From positions 1-40,881 of the forward strand of contig NZ_WTVQ01000045.1 in the NCBI RefSeq assembly GCF_012910955.1: a DNA stretch of 40,881 nucleotides, written 5' to 3'. Origin of the DNA: Aromatoleum diolicum (lineage in GTDB: Bacteria; Pseudomonadota; Gammaproteobacteria; Burkholderiales; Rhodocyclaceae). The notes below the pieces were generated by a model, which was not told the DNA's origin, made no database searches, and saw only the letters and a program-made list of their open reading frames with translations. Below are positions 1 through 11,062 of this stretch, in pieces. A program made the position numbers and the translations under genes. How positions within the stretch are numbered: position 1 is the first letter of the stretch; every line of letters starts with the position of its first letter.

Positions 1-1
1 G

Positions 2-184
2 GCCGAACGGGTCAATGGCATTCTCAAGCAGGAATTCCTGCTCCAATTGCCCGACGATCTACACGAGGCTCGGCGCATGGTCAGTCAGTCTATCGCCATC
101 TACAACACGGAACGGCCGCATTGCTCGATACAATTGAAAACGCCCGATGAGGTTCATCGGGCGTCTATGCAGGCCGGCCATTAG
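2..184 (+). CDS. IS3-family transposase, C-terminal end (5' truncated by window edge)
   Basis: Only the last 60 codons are inside the window, read in frame from base 2 to a TAG at 182-184. The peptide contains AERVNGILKQEF and IYNTERPHCSI followed by TPDEVH. This is the typical C-terminal end of an IS3-family OrfB integrase: the catalytic Glu region and then the YNxxRPH motif. The protein would cut and join the IS ends during copy-out transposition. A matching terminal inverted repeat follows at 208-232, so this is the right end of the element. The left end, OrfA and most of OrfB lie outside the window, so intactness and subgroup cannot be judged. Family assignment is strong; activity is unknown. 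Confidence 0.85.
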   Translation, partial: AERVNGILKQEFLLQLPDDLHEARRMVSQSIAIYNTERPHCSIQLKTPDEVHRASMQAGH

Positions 185-192
185 GCCGGCTT
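141..192 (+). terminator. Two consecutive hairpins at the end of the transposase gene
   Basis: The first is a perfect 10-bp stem (141-150 with 154-163, loop GGT). The second is a 9-bp GC-rich stem (171-179 with 184-192, one G-T pair, loop ATTA) that contains the transposase stop codon. No run of T follows, so a classical rho-independent terminator is not certain. The position at the end of the transposase gene suggests a transcription stop or protection from read-through; that role is inference. Confidence 0.4.
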
Positions 193-207
193 ATCCGTCA
201 CAACAGG

Positions 208-232
208 TGTCAACCTAATTCAGGACGGGTCA
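208..232. repeat. Right terminal inverted repeat of the IS3-family element
   Basis: Read inward on the minus strand, the segment begins TGACCCGTCCTGAATTAGG, a 5'-TGA end typical of IS3-family elements. It lies just after the transposase gene and is followed by a run of nine G (235-243) and then the typA 3' end. The outer boundary at 232 is inferred from the TG/CA terminus. The left repeat and the target duplication cannot be checked because they are outside the window. Confidence 0.6.
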
Positions 233-267
233 CCGGGGGGGGGTGAATCCGGCGGTCGATAAGGGCG

Positions 268-2085
<1,818 letters not shown>

Positions 2086-2115
2086 TTTGGTCCAGAAGTC
2101 TTTGAATAATCTTTA

Positions 2116-2124
2116 ATTCTAACA
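2116..2124 (-). promoter_or_regulatory. Extended -10 promoter of typA
   Basis: On the minus strand the sequence reads TGTTAGAAT, a TGnTATAAT-like extended -10 element. It lies 30 bp before the typA ATG and would give a leader of about 24 nt. No good -35 was found, as is usual for extended -10 promoters. Inferred from sequence only. Confidence 0.5.
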
Positions 2125-2214
2125 CGGCGTGCGGCGTCGCAGCATGCGTTGAAAGGGGCAAATTCTGCTCGTCGCGGGCGCTCCGCTGCGTCGCCGGAGC
2201 GGGCTTGAGCTGCG

Positions 2215-2223
2215 TGCTAGAAT
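2215..2223 (+). promoter_or_regulatory. Extended -10 promoter of the thioinosine phosphorylase gene
   Basis: TGCTAGAAT matches the extended -10 pattern and lies 29 bp before the ATG at 2253. An AAGGAGA ribosome site falls between them. The divergent typA gene has an almost identical element at 2116-2124. Confidence 0.5.
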
Positions 2224-2252
2224 CGGCGCCGCTTTTTAAGGAGACAGGCTTC

Positions 2253-2990
2253 ATGCTCGCAATCATTGGCGGCAGCGGACTCACCCAGCTCTCGACGCTC
2301 GAAATCACGCGGCGTGAAGTGGCTCGCACGCCCTACGGCGAACCGTCCGGTGCGCTCACCTTCGGCACACTGGCCGACCGGCCGGTGGTGTTTCTCGCGC
2401 GCCACGGCTATGGACACACGATCCCGCCGCATCAGGTGAACTATCGCGCGAACATCTGGGCGCTCAAGCAGGTGAAAGTCACCGCCATCGTGTCGGTCGC
2501 CTCGGTCGGGGGGATCCGTGAAGATTTCGGACCTGGTGTGCTGGTCGTCCCGAACCAGATCATCGATTACACCTGGGGTCGCAAGAGCACTTTCTTCGAA
2601 GGGGGCGAGGAGGCGGTCCATCACATCGACTTCACGCACCCGTACGACGAGCCGCTGCGCCAGCGCATTCTCGCTGCCGCCGCGACCGTCGGTGAGGCCA
2701 TGTACGACGGTGGCGTGTATGCGGCCACACAGGGTCCGCGGCTTGAGACGGCAGCCGAGATCAACCGTTTCGAAGGTGACGGCGCTGATCTGGTCGGCAT
2801 GACGGGGATGCCCGAGGCGTCGCTGGCGCGCGAATTGAATCTCCCTTACGCCGCCATCAACGTCGTTGCCAACTATGCGGCGGGGCGCGCTGCCAGCGAA
2901 TCCGGCATCCAGTTCAGCAGCATCGAGGTGGTGCTCCAGGAGGCGATGATGCGCGTTCGGCGCGTCCTCGAGGAAGTCGTCAAGTCCTGA
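2253..2990 (+). CDS. S-methyl-5'-thioinosine phosphorylase
   Basis: A 245-residue purine nucleoside phosphorylase of the MTAP/PNP family. It would cleave S-methyl-5'-thioinosine with phosphate to hypoxanthine and methylthioribose 1-phosphate, salvaging the by-product of polyamine synthesis. Visible motifs are IIGGSGLT (4-11), PPHQVNYRAN (58-67), TQGPRLET (159-166) and GMTGMPE (182-188). Where MTA phosphorylases have two aspartates that recognise adenine, this protein has VANYAAG (205-211). That fits the hypoxanthine-specific enzyme described in Pseudomonas, which the whole sequence resembles from memory. ATG 2253 was chosen because AAGGAGACA lies just upstream; a longer reading from 2205 would run back over the promoter and ribosome site. 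The gene stands alone and diverges from typA. Confidence 0.9.
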   Translation: MLAIIGGSGLTQLSTLEITRREVARTPYGEPSGALTFGTLADRPVVFLARHGYGHTIPPHQVNYRANIWALKQVKVTAIVSVASVGGIREDFGPGVLVVPNQIIDYTWGRKSTFFEGGEEAVHHIDFTHPYDEPLRQRILAAAATVGEAMYDGGVYAATQGPRLETAAEINRFEGDGADLVGMTGMPEASLARELNLPYAAINVVANYAAGRAASESGIQFSSIEVVLQEAMMRVRRVLEEVVKS

Positions 2991-3042
2991 GCGAGCGAGG
3001 CGATGCGCTGTGCATCCGGTACTTCGGAACGTCGGAACGTGC

Positions 3043-3516
3043 TTACTTTCGCCGGTACGTTCCGACCAGTTCAACCTGTGCAAGGATGTGCCCGAGCATG
3101 GTTTTCTCGAGATCTGCCTTGGTCGGGCGGCCGAGGTCGGGAAGGACGACGTCGAGCGCATAGAGCTTGTGAAAGTAGCGATGACGCCCGATCGGCGGGC
3201 AGGGGCCGCCGTAACCGGTGCGCTTCCAGTCGTTGAGTCCTTCGCGGGTGCCGGGCGGTAGATCCGCTGCAGCGACGGCCTCCCCCAAGCCACCTGCGTG
3301 CGGCGGGATGTTGTAGAGAACCCAATGCACCCAGGTCATTTTGGGTGCGGCGGGGTCGGGGGCGTCGGGGTCGTCGACGATCAGCGCCAGGCTGCGCGTG
3401 CCGGCCGGAACGCCGCTCCAGGCGAGCGGCGGCGAGACGTTGATTGCGTCGCAGGTGTACGTGTCGGGAATCGCACCGTCGTGGTCGAATGCGTTGGAAG
3501 TCAGTCTCAGGCTCAT
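3043..3516 (-). CDS. YbhB/YbcL family Raf-kinase-inhibitor-like protein
   Basis: A 157-residue protein of the bacterial phosphatidylethanolamine-binding protein (PEBP) family. Diagnostic motifs are DDPDAP (48-53), WVHWVLYNIP (62-71), GYGGPCPP (101-108) and HRY (112-114), which form the small anion-binding pocket of the fold. No signal peptide is seen, so a cytoplasmic location is likely. The cellular role of bacterial members is not settled. The start was set at ATG 3516 because a clear AGGAGAT lies upstream and homology begins at MSLRLTSNAF. This ATG overlaps the pncB stop by 4 bp, so the two genes are probably translationally coupled. It is the last gene of a four-gene run. Confidence 0.9.
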   Translation of the reverse strand: MSLRLTSNAFDHDGAIPDTYTCDAINVSPPLAWSGVPAGTRSLALIVDDPDAPDPAAPKMTWVHWVLYNIPPHAGGLGEAVAAADLPPGTREGLNDWKRTGYGGPCPPIGRHRYFHKLYALDVVLPDLGRPTKADLEKTMLGHILAQVELVGTYRRK

Positions 3517-4898
3517 GGTCGGGATCTCCTGTCGTCGGGTGACGGATTCCGCTGCAGTCTTTGGTCGACCGCGTCGGCGAGGGCGTGTAGCGGATCGGAT
3601 ACGGTAACCGGGTAGGGCGGTGCGGGGTCCAGTCCGCGCAGTGCCGCCGGCAATGCGCCAAGCTGGGTCGCGGCATGTTCGCGCACGGTGGTGAGTGCCG
3701 GTGTGGCGGCCAGTTGGCGGCCCGCCCGCATCACCGGCCGGAGTAGCGCCTCGCCCGGCGCGCGATCGTCCGCTGTGGTCAGCAGATCGCCGGTAACGCG
3801 GCCGTCCGCGTCGCGATGGCGATAGACCTGTTTGCGTCCGGGCCACGTGGCCTTGCCTTCGGAGCGCTTGCGTCGTGCTTGCCCGGCGTATTCCTGCAGT
3901 TTGTAGGCGCAGTCGAGATACGGGTAGTCGGCGGAGGTGTTCATGCGCGTGCCGACGCCGAAACCGTCGATCGGTGCGCCGGCAGCGACGAGGTCGCGCA
4001 CGGCGTATTCGTCCAGATTGCCGCTGACGAATACGCGCACCGCGTTCAGTCCGCCGGCGTCGAGAATCGCGCGCACGCGCCGCGCCTGTTCACCAAGGTC
4101 GCCGCTGTCGATGCGCACGGCCTGGATCGTGATGCCGTCGGGGCGCAGGCGTTCGGCAAGCGCGACGAGTTTGTGTGCGGCGGCATCGGTATCGTAGGTG
4201 TCGATCAGCATCGTGTTCGCTGATGGCTGCGAGCGTGCGAAATGCTCGAAGGCGGCGACTTCGTCGTCGTGCGCCTGGATGAAGGAATGGGCCATCGTGC
4301 CGTATAGCGGGACGCCCCATTGCATGCCGGCGAGAACCGTCGCCGTGCCGCTGAAACCGGCGAGGTAGCTTGCGCGTGCCGACAGCAGGCCGGCCTCGGC
4401 GCCATGCGCGCGGCGCAAGCCAAAATCGACTAGCAGCCGGCCGGATGCGGCGAGCGCGCAGCGCGCGGCCTTCGATGCGACGAGGCTCTGGAATTGCAGC
4501 AGGTTGATGATGCGGCTCTCGACGAGTTGCGCCTGCGGTAGCGGGGCGGTGACGCGCAGGATCGGCTCGTCGGCGAAGAACACCGTGCCTTCGTCCATTG
4601 CGTCGACGTCGCCGGTGAAGCGCAGCGTCGCGAGCGAGTCGATGAAGCGCGGGTGGAAGCGGCCGCAGCCGGCGAGCCATTCGAGTTCCGCAGCGGAAAA
4701 GTGCAGCGCTTCGAGATAGTCCAGTACCTGTTCGAGCCCGGCCGCAATCAGGAAATTGCGCTTTTCGGGCAACTTGCGCACAAAGAACTCGAACGAGGCA
4801 GTCTCTGTCATGCCACCGTCGAAATAGGCCTGCAGCATCGTGAGCTGATAGAGATCGGTCAGGAGTGCGTGTTCCGGTGCGCGGGGCAGCGTCGTCAT
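3513..4898 (-). CDS. pncB: Nicotinate phosphoribosyltransferase
   Basis: A 461-residue enzyme that converts nicotinate, PRPP and ATP to nicotinate mononucleotide, the entry step of the Preiss-Handler NAD pathway. The family start LLTDLYQLTMLQAYF (12-26) is present. So is the conserved histidine in GTMAHSFIQAHDDE (H204), the residue phosphorylated in characterised enzymes. IDSGDLGEQAR and GVGTRMNTS follow later. ATG 4898 is placed before MTTLPRAPEH. It lies 4 bp after the pncA stop, and a longer reading would run into pncA. With pncA upstream it forms a two-step nicotinamide salvage unit. Confidence 0.96.
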   Translation of the reverse strand: MTTLPRAPEHALLTDLYQLTMLQAYFDGGMTETASFEFFVRKLPEKRNFLIAAGLEQVLDYLEALHFSAAELEWLAGCGRFHPRFIDSLATLRFTGDVDAMDEGTVFFADEPILRVTAPLPQAQLVESRIINLLQFQSLVASKAARCALAASGRLLVDFGLRRAHGAEAGLLSARASYLAGFSGTATVLAGMQWGVPLYGTMAHSFIQAHDDEVAAFEHFARSQPSANTMLIDTYDTDAAAHKLVALAERLRPDGITIQAVRIDSGDLGEQARRVRAILDAGGLNAVRVFVSGNLDEYAVRDLVAAGAPIDGFGVGTRMNTSADYPYLDCAYKLQEYAGQARRKRSEGKATWPGRKQVYRHRDADGRVTGDLLTTADDRAPGEALLRPVMRAGRQLAATPALTTVREHAATQLGALPAALRGLDPAPPYPVTVSDPLHALADAVDQRLQRNPSPDDRRSRP

Positions 4899-4902
4899 GG
4901 CC

Positions 4903-5502
4903 TCAGTCCGTAATCCGGCCGCTCGTGATCGCGATGGCGCCGCGGCGCTCCATCTCGGCAATCGCCCGCGCGCCGTCGCCGGGCAGGACGTCGACGGCGC
5001 GGATCGCGTCCGTCAGCAGCATCACTGCGTAGCCTTTCGCCAGTCCATCCGTGACGGTGTTGAGCACGCAGTAGTCGGTGGCGAGTCCGCCAACGAAGAG
5101 CCGCCGTGCGTGGGCCTGGTGGAGTAAATCGTCCAGTTCGGTGTTGCCGAACCCGGAATAGGCGTCAAGGTCGGCCGTGACGGCTTTGGAGACGATCGTG
5201 ATTGCATCGGGCAGTGCGAGTGCCGGGGCGAATTCCGCGCCGGGGGTGTCTGCGACGCAGTGAGGTGGCCAGGGGCCGCCACGGTCGTGGAAGGAGCAAT
5301 GGTCGCTCGGGTGCCAGTCACGGGTCGCGACGACAGGCAGGCCATGGCGCGTAAAGCGGTCGATGAGCCGCTGCAGCGGCACCAGAACCTCGTCGCCGTG
5401 GGGCACGGGGAGGCTGCCGCCCGGGAGAAAATCCTTCTGGACGTCGACGAGGATCAGGGCGTCGCCAGCCCGCAAGTCGATGCGTCCGATACTGCCTTCC
5501 AT
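4903..5502 (-). CDS. pncA: Nicotinamidase
   Basis: A 199-residue cysteine hydrolase of the isochorismatase-like fold that deamidates nicotinamide to nicotinate and ammonia. The Asp-Lys-Cys triad is visible as D20 (LILVDVQKDF), K106 (VSKAVTADLD) and C145 (GLATDYC). The metal site includes D62 and H64 in RDWHPSDH and H81 in PPHCV. The Cys neighbourhood GLATDYCVLNTV and the AYSGFGNT loop distinguish nicotinamidases from other family members. The open frame extends far upstream into the Lon-like gene. The start was set at ATG 5502, 26 bp after the Lon-like stop, where the protein family begins. The gene is coupled to pncB downstream. Confidence 0.95.
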   Translation of the reverse strand: MEGSIGRIDLRAGDALILVDVQKDFLPGGSLPVPHGDEVLVPLQRLIDRFTRHGLPVVATRDWHPSDHCSFHDRGGPWPPHCVADTPGAEFAPALALPDAITIVSKAVTADLDAYSGFGNTELDDLLHQAHARRLFVGGLATDYCVLNTVTDGLAKGYAVMLLTDAIRAVDVLPGDGARAIAEMERRGAIAITSGRITD

Positions 5503-5528
5503 GGCGCGTCTCCGGTGTTCTGCCTTCC

Positions 5529-7980
5529 TTACTTTAGACCGCCATCGCGCTCCTGCCTCCGTGGCGGGGTGCCATCGTCGTGTTTTCGGTGGGACTTTCC
5601 TGATCCGAACTGCTCGCGCAGGGCAGCGAGTTCGGCGAGCCGTGTCTCGATGCGGTGATTCACCGTGCCCGCGGGGAGTGCCCCGCTGTTGTCGGGCTCG
5701 CCCGCGGCGATACCGGTCAGCAGGGTGATTGCCTGGTCGACCACGGAGACCGCGTACACATGGAAGCGACCGGCCGCCGCGGCTTCGACCACGTCGTCGC
5801 GCAGCATCAGGTGCTTGACGTTGGCGAGCGGGATCAGTACTCCCTGATCGCCGGTGAGGCCGCGCGCCCTGCAGGTGTCGAAGAAGCCCTCGATCTTCTC
5901 GTTCACCCCGCCGATTGCCTGCACTTGGCCGTGCTGGTTCACCGAGCCTGTCACTGCGAGCGACTGACGGATCGGCAGGCCGGAAAGGGCCGACAGCAGG
6001 GTGCACAGTTCGGCGAGTGACGCGCTGTCGCCCTCGACGGGACCATAGGACTGTTCGAACACGAGACTCGCCGACAGCGACAGCGGCCGGTTTTGTGCAT
6101 AGCGCGACGCAAGGAAGGCCGACAGGATCATCACGCCTTTGGAATGCAGCGACCGGCCAAGTTCGGCCTTGCGCTCGATGTCGATGACGTCGCCGTCGCC
6201 GAGGCGCGCGGTGGCGGTGATGCGCATCGGGCGGCCGAACATGAAGTCGCCCAGATCGATCACGGCGAGGCCGTTGACCTGCGCGACCTGGGTGCCGGTG
6301 GTGGAGATCAGCAGGGTTTCGCGCAGTACGGCGTCGTGCACCGTGTCGCGCAGGCGGTCGGCGCGGCGGATCCGCGCGGCGAGGGCGCCATCGACGTCCT
6401 CGCGCAGCACCGAGCTTCGTCCGGCCTTGCCGGCGAGGTGGTCGGCCTCGCGGAGCAGGTCGCCGAGTTCGCGCGTGCGAGTGGATAGTTTGCCGCCGTC
6501 CTCGGCAAGGCGTGCGCTGTGCTCCACGAGGCGCCCGGCTGCGCTGCGCTCGAATGGCCGCAGCGAGTGTCGGCGTGCCACCGATGCCAGCATGCGGAGG
6601 TAGTGCCGGGTGTTTTCGGCGTTGCGTTCGACTACATCTTCGAAATCGGCGGCAATCTTGAAGAGTTCCGCGAACTCGGGGTCGAGCGCTTTCAGCAGGT
6701 AATAGTGTACGCGCTGACCGACGAGGATCAGCTTGACCGAGAGCGGAATCGGTTCGGGTTTCGAGCGGCAGTGCGCCGGCCCAGCCGAATACCTGCGCGA
6801 GTGACTCGATGCGGATCTGGCGGGATTTCAGCGAGCGTTTCAGGCCTTCCCAGGCGTAGGGCTGGGTCAGGACCTTTTCGGCGTCGAGCATCAGGTAGCC
6901 GCCGTTCGCACGGTGCAGGGCGCCGGGTTTGATCAGCGTGAAGTTGGTGACCAATGTGCCCATGTGCGCGATGTGATCGACTCGGCCGACGAGGTTCGGA
7001 TAGGTCGGATGGTCTTCGAACACCAGTGGGGCCGTCGCGCAGGCGTCCTGATCGACGAGCAGGTTCACCTGGTACCGCTGTGCCGAGATGCCGCCCTCGG
7101 AGGCTGCCGCGGAGTCGGATTTCGCGGCCTGATCGCGCAGTTCCTGCCCGACCTCGACGACGTCGCGCAGCACGGCGTCGAGGAAGGATTGCACCGGCGG
7201 CAGTTCGGCGTGGCGTTCCTTCAGCTCCACGATCAGGTGTCCCACCGCAAGTTCCAGCGCGTCGCGGCTGGCGTCGCGCAAGCGTGCCTGCATCTCGCGC
7301 CGCCAGCGCGGGAATTGTTGCAGCAGTTTGTGCAAGCGCTCGCGCAGCACCCCGATCAGGCCGCTGATGCGTTCGCGCTCGTCGTCCGGTAGCGCGGCGA
7401 AGGCTTCTGGATCGAGGCTTTCTTCGCCCTTCATCGGCACGAACGCAAATCCCTGCGGGGTGCGCAGGAATGCCACGCCCTGCTCGACGGCCGAATCGCC
7501 TAGGTCGCGCAGCGCGGCTTCCTCGCGCTGCTTGAACTCGTCCTGGATGGCCTCGACGCGTGCGCGGTATTCCTCGCTGTCGAAGCCCGCGGCGATCGCC
7601 TGGCCGAGTTCCGAGACGAATTGCTGCATGTCGTCACGCAGTTGTGCGCCGCGGCCGGCGGGCAACTGCAGTGCGTGGGGACGGTTAGGTTCGGCGAAAT
7701 TGTTGATGTAGCACCAGTCGCCCGGCGATGGTCGGGTCGCCGCATGCGCCTCGAGCAGGTGGTGCGCCGCACCGTGGCGGTTACTGCCTGGTTCGCCGAG
7801 GACGAAGAGGTTGTAGCCGGGGGCATCGATCTCGATTGCCAGCCTGACCGCGTCCACCGCGCGTGCCTGGCCGAAGACTTCATCCGGCTCGGGAAGCGTC
7901 TCGGTGGACTCGAAATCGAGAAGTTCAGGGTCGCAGCGAGTGCACAGCAGATGCGGTTCGAGCGGAGGGAGTTCGGGCAT
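5529..7980 (-). pseudogene. Lon-like ATP-dependent protease (AAA_32/Lon_C family), interrupted by a frameshift
   Basis: Two overlapping frames together give a complete Lon-related protease of about 816 residues. The first frame (start ATG 7980, ribosome site AGGAGAA) covers the N-terminal ATPase-type region, with CYINNFAEPNRPHAL and YQVNLLVDQD, through VFGWAGALPLE. The second frame resumes at PEPIPLSVKLILVGQR and runs to the end, with the protease dyad regions GPVEGDSASLAELC (Ser) and GGVNEKIEGF (Lys). One extra T in the run at 6759-6761 separates them; removing it restores a continuous family-like sequence with no other break. The nucleotide-binding loop reads GEPGSNRHG, which lacks the usual Walker A lysine. 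The break could be a real mutation or an assembly error. The gene heads the run with pncA, pncB and ybhB. Confidence 0.85.
6759..6761 (-). other. Frameshift site in the Lon-like protease gene
   Basis: The plus strand reads CGGGTTTCGAGC here. With GGGTTCG the minus-strand protein continues as LEPEPIPLSVKLILVGQR, the expected family sequence. With the extra T it turns into an arginine-rich shadow frame. The shortness of the run makes polymerase slippage possible but not obvious. Confidence 0.85.
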
Positions 7981-8340
7981 GGTCACGGTTCTCCTGCATC
8001 CAGAAACGGGCGTGGCCACGGAGACACCGCACATCGGCTGACCGCGTGCTTCATCGGTCGCGTGGCAGGTCCGAATTTGTGGCAACGCTGTAATCGACCC
8101 GGGCCGCCGTGTGGCCGACGGTTTCGTTTCGGCCACGACCGCGCGAATATTCGTTCCGGATTCCCAGGACTTCATTCGTGATTAGACTGGATGACGAAGG
8201 TCTTGGCGAGTCATTTGTTTTGACGACCGTGTGCCGTGCCGACCGCATCGGGAGTGCAGGGGGCAAGGACACGTATCCGCGAGAATCCAGTGGAACAAAA
8301 TAGTACCGGCAAAGTCCTAGATTAAGACAAGGACAGGGCG
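7981..8340. other. 360-bp divergent intergenic region between the Lon-like gene and the SUF operon
   Basis: This stretch must hold the promoters of both leftward and rightward operons. No convincing sigma-70 pair was found. An AT-rich pocket at 8291-8325 (AACAAAATAGTACC and AGTCCTAGATTAAG) just before the ribosome site of the SUF regulator is the most likely place for its promoter and for autoregulation by the Rrf2 protein. It resembles an IscR type-1 site only loosely. TTGACG at 8220-8225 is a possible -35 without a partner. No small gene is evident. Confidence 0.4.
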
Positions 8341-8802
8341 ATGTTGAGACTGAGCAAACTGGGTGACTACGGCACGGTGATGATGGCGCACATGGCGCGC
8401 GAGCCGTCGCGTGTATTCAGTGCCGCCGAAGTCGCGGCCGCAGTCGGTGTAGGCCTGCCGACGGTCAGCAAGCTGTTGAAGATACTGGCTCGCAACGGTC
8501 TGCTCGTCTCGCATCGCGGTACCAAGGGCGGCTACACGCTGGCACGGTCGCCGGGCGAGATTTCGATCGCGCAGATCATCGATGCGGTCGAGGGCACGGT
8601 CGGCATGACCGAATGTAGCGTGACCGTCGGCCTCTGTGCGCAGGAGCCAAGGTGCCTGGCGCGCGGGAGCTGGTTGCGGATCAATCAGGTCGTCCGCAGT
8701 GCGCTCGAAGGGGTGAGACTGGCCGAATTCGCCCAGCCGGTAGCGACCCGCATTGATCTGCGGGTGATGCATGCAGGCAGGCGGTTCGACGCTGCAGACT
8801 GA
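8341..8802 (+). CDS. Rrf2-family transcriptional regulator of the SUF operon
   Basis: A 153-residue Rrf2 protein. An N-terminal winged helix (about 8-68) contains [20 protein letters not shown] and the wing [11 protein letters not shown]. Three cysteines follow at C92, C99 and C105, close to the IscR spacing, and probably bind an iron-sulfur cluster. By analogy with IscR-type and proteobacterial SUF regulators it should sense cluster status and control the downstream genes. ATG 8341 has an AAGGACAGGG ribosome site. The gene is 17 bp upstream of sufB and first in the operon. The regulatory target is inferred from position; no well-matched operator could be named. Confidence 0.92.
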   Translation: MLRLSKLGDYGTVMMAHMAREPSRVFSAAEVAAAVGVGLPTVSKLLKILARNGLLVSHRGTKGGYTLARSPGEISIAQIIDAVEGTVGMTECSVTVGLCAQEPRCLARGSWLRINQVVRSALEGVRLAEFAQPVATRIDLRVMHAGRRFDAAD

Positions 8803-8819
8803 ACACGGAGGATGTCAGG

Positions 8820-10268
8820 ATGGGAAACCAGGCCGTGCAACTCGATGAACTGATCAGTCAGGACTATCGCCACGGCTTTTACACGCCGATGGAGGTGGAC
8901 GCGCTCCCGCACGGGCTCTCCGAGGACGTCATCCGCATGATCTCGGCGAAGAAGAAGGAACCGGAGTTCATGCTCGAGTGGCGCCTGAAGGCCTTCCGTC
9001 ACTGGCTGACGATGACGGAGCCGCACTGGGCGACGGTGCGCCATCCGCCGATCGACTACCAGGATATCGTGTATTACTCGGCGCCGCGCTCGCAGCAGGA
9101 CGGGCCCCAGAGCCTCGCCGACGTTGATCCGGAACTGCTGCGCACCTACGAGAAGCTCGGTGTGCCGCTGCACGAGCGTGAACTGCTCGCGGGTGTGGCG
9201 GTGGACGCCGTGTTCGACAGCGTGTCGGTGGCGACGACGTTCAAGGCGAAACTCGGCGAACTGGGCATCATCTTCTGCTCGTTCTCCGAGGCGGTGCAGA
9301 ACCACCCGGATCTCGTGCGGCAGTACCTCGGCTCGGTCGTGCCGTATACGGACAACTTCTTCGCGACGCTGAATTCGGCGGTGTTCTCGGACGGCTCGTT
9401 CTGCTACATCCCGCCCGGCGTGCGCTGCCCGATGGAGCTGTCGACGTACTTCCGCATCAATGCGAAGAACACCGGGCAGTTCGAGCGCACGCTGATCATC
9501 GCCGACCGCGGTGCCTACGTGAGCTACCTCGAAGGCTGCACCGCGCCGATGCGCGACGAGAACCAGCTGCACGCGGCGGTGGTCGAGCTGATCGCCCTCG
9601 AAGGCGCGCAGATCAAGTATTCGACCGTGCAGAACTGGTATCCCGGTGACAAGGACGGCAAGGGCGGCATCTACAATTTCGTTACCAAGCGCGGCGATTG
9701 TCGCGAGGCGAATTCCAAGATCTCGTGGACCCAGGTCGAGACCGGCTCGGCGATCACGTGGAAGTATCCGAGCGTGATCCTGCAGGGCGACAACTCGGTT
9801 GGCGAGTTCCATTCGGTGGCGCTGACGAACCATTACCAGCAGGCCGATACCGGCACGAAGATGATCCACCTCGGGCGCAATACGCGCAGCACGATCCTGT
9901 CGAAAGGCATTTCGGCGGGCCACGGCAGCAACGCCTACCGCGGACTGGTGAAGGTCGCCAAGAGCGCCGTCGGTGCGCGCAACTACACGCAGTGCGACTC
10001 GCTGCTGCTTGGCGACCGTTGCGCGGCACATACCTTCCCGTACATCGAGGTGAAGAACGCAAGCGCACGTGTCGAACACGAGGCGTCGACCTCGCGCATC
10101 GGCGAGGATCAGCTGTTTTACTGCCAGAGCCGCGGCATCAGTGCCGAGGACGCGGTATCGCTGATCGTCAGCGGCTTCTGCAAGGAAGTGTTCAAGCAGT
10201 TGCCGATGGAGTTCGCGGTGGAAGCGCAGAAGCTGCTGGGCGTGAGCCTCGAAGGTGCCATCGGTTAA
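8820..10268 (+). CDS. sufB: Fe-S cluster assembly protein SufB
   Basis: A 482-residue SufB, the scaffold subunit of the SufBCD complex that assembles nascent iron-sulfur clusters in the cytoplasm. It shows the family sequences [38 protein letters not shown] and [21 protein letters not shown]. The last of these includes the conserved Glu/Cys region near the SufB-SufD interface. The length is normal. The start ATG 8820 is preceded by GGAGGATG. SufC follows 20 bp later. Confidence 0.97.
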   Translation: MGNQAVQLDELISQDYRHGFYTPMEVDALPHGLSEDVIRMISAKKKEPEFMLEWRLKAFRHWLTMTEPHWATVRHPPIDYQDIVYYSAPRSQQDGPQSLADVDPELLRTYEKLGVPLHERELLAGVAVDAVFDSVSVATTFKAKLGELGIIFCSFSEAVQNHPDLVRQYLGSVVPYTDNFFATLNSAVFSDGSFCYIPPGVRCPMELSTYFRINAKNTGQFERTLIIADRGAYVSYLEGCTAPMRDENQLHAAVVELIALEGAQIKYSTVQNWYPGDKDGKGGIYNFVTKRGDCREANSKISWTQVETGSAITWKYPSVILQGDNSVGEFHSVALTNHYQQADTGTKMIHLGRNTRSTILSKGISAGHGSNAYRGLVKVAKSAVGARNYTQCDSLLLGDRCAAHTFPYIEVKNASARVEHEASTSRIGEDQLFYCQSRGISAEDAVSLIVSGFCKEVFKQLPMEFAVEAQKLLGVSLEGAIG

Positions 10269-10288
10269 GTGTTGAAGGGGGAGTCGAC

Positions 10289-11061
<773 letters not shown>

Positions 11062-11062
<1 letters not shown>

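Larger units (their letters stand above)
1..232 (+). mobile_element. Right end of an IS3-family insertion sequence (partial)
   Basis: Transposase C-terminus plus a terminal inverted repeat define the right end of an insertion sequence. It stops 35 bp from the typA stop codon, so it occupies the place where a typA terminator would be expected. The element continues beyond the left window edge. Confidence 0.75.

Noticed and set aside
4903-8175. One 1090-residue protein joining a protease and a nicotinamidase
   Set aside because: The middle is an Arg-rich shadow created by the frameshift at 6759-6761; the true second half of the protease lies in another frame and pncA is separate.
8060-8340. 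Small gene in the divergent region before the SUF operon
   Set aside because: Short frames there have no ribosome site and no recognisable sequence.
8685-10079. A 464-codon minus-strand frame
   Set aside because: Antisense shadow of sufB; no ribosome site and an Arg/His/Ala-rich composition.
9698-10288. N-terminal extension of sufC into sufB
   Set aside because: SufC homology begins at ATG 10289 with its own ribosome site; the extension is an out-of-frame reading of sufB.
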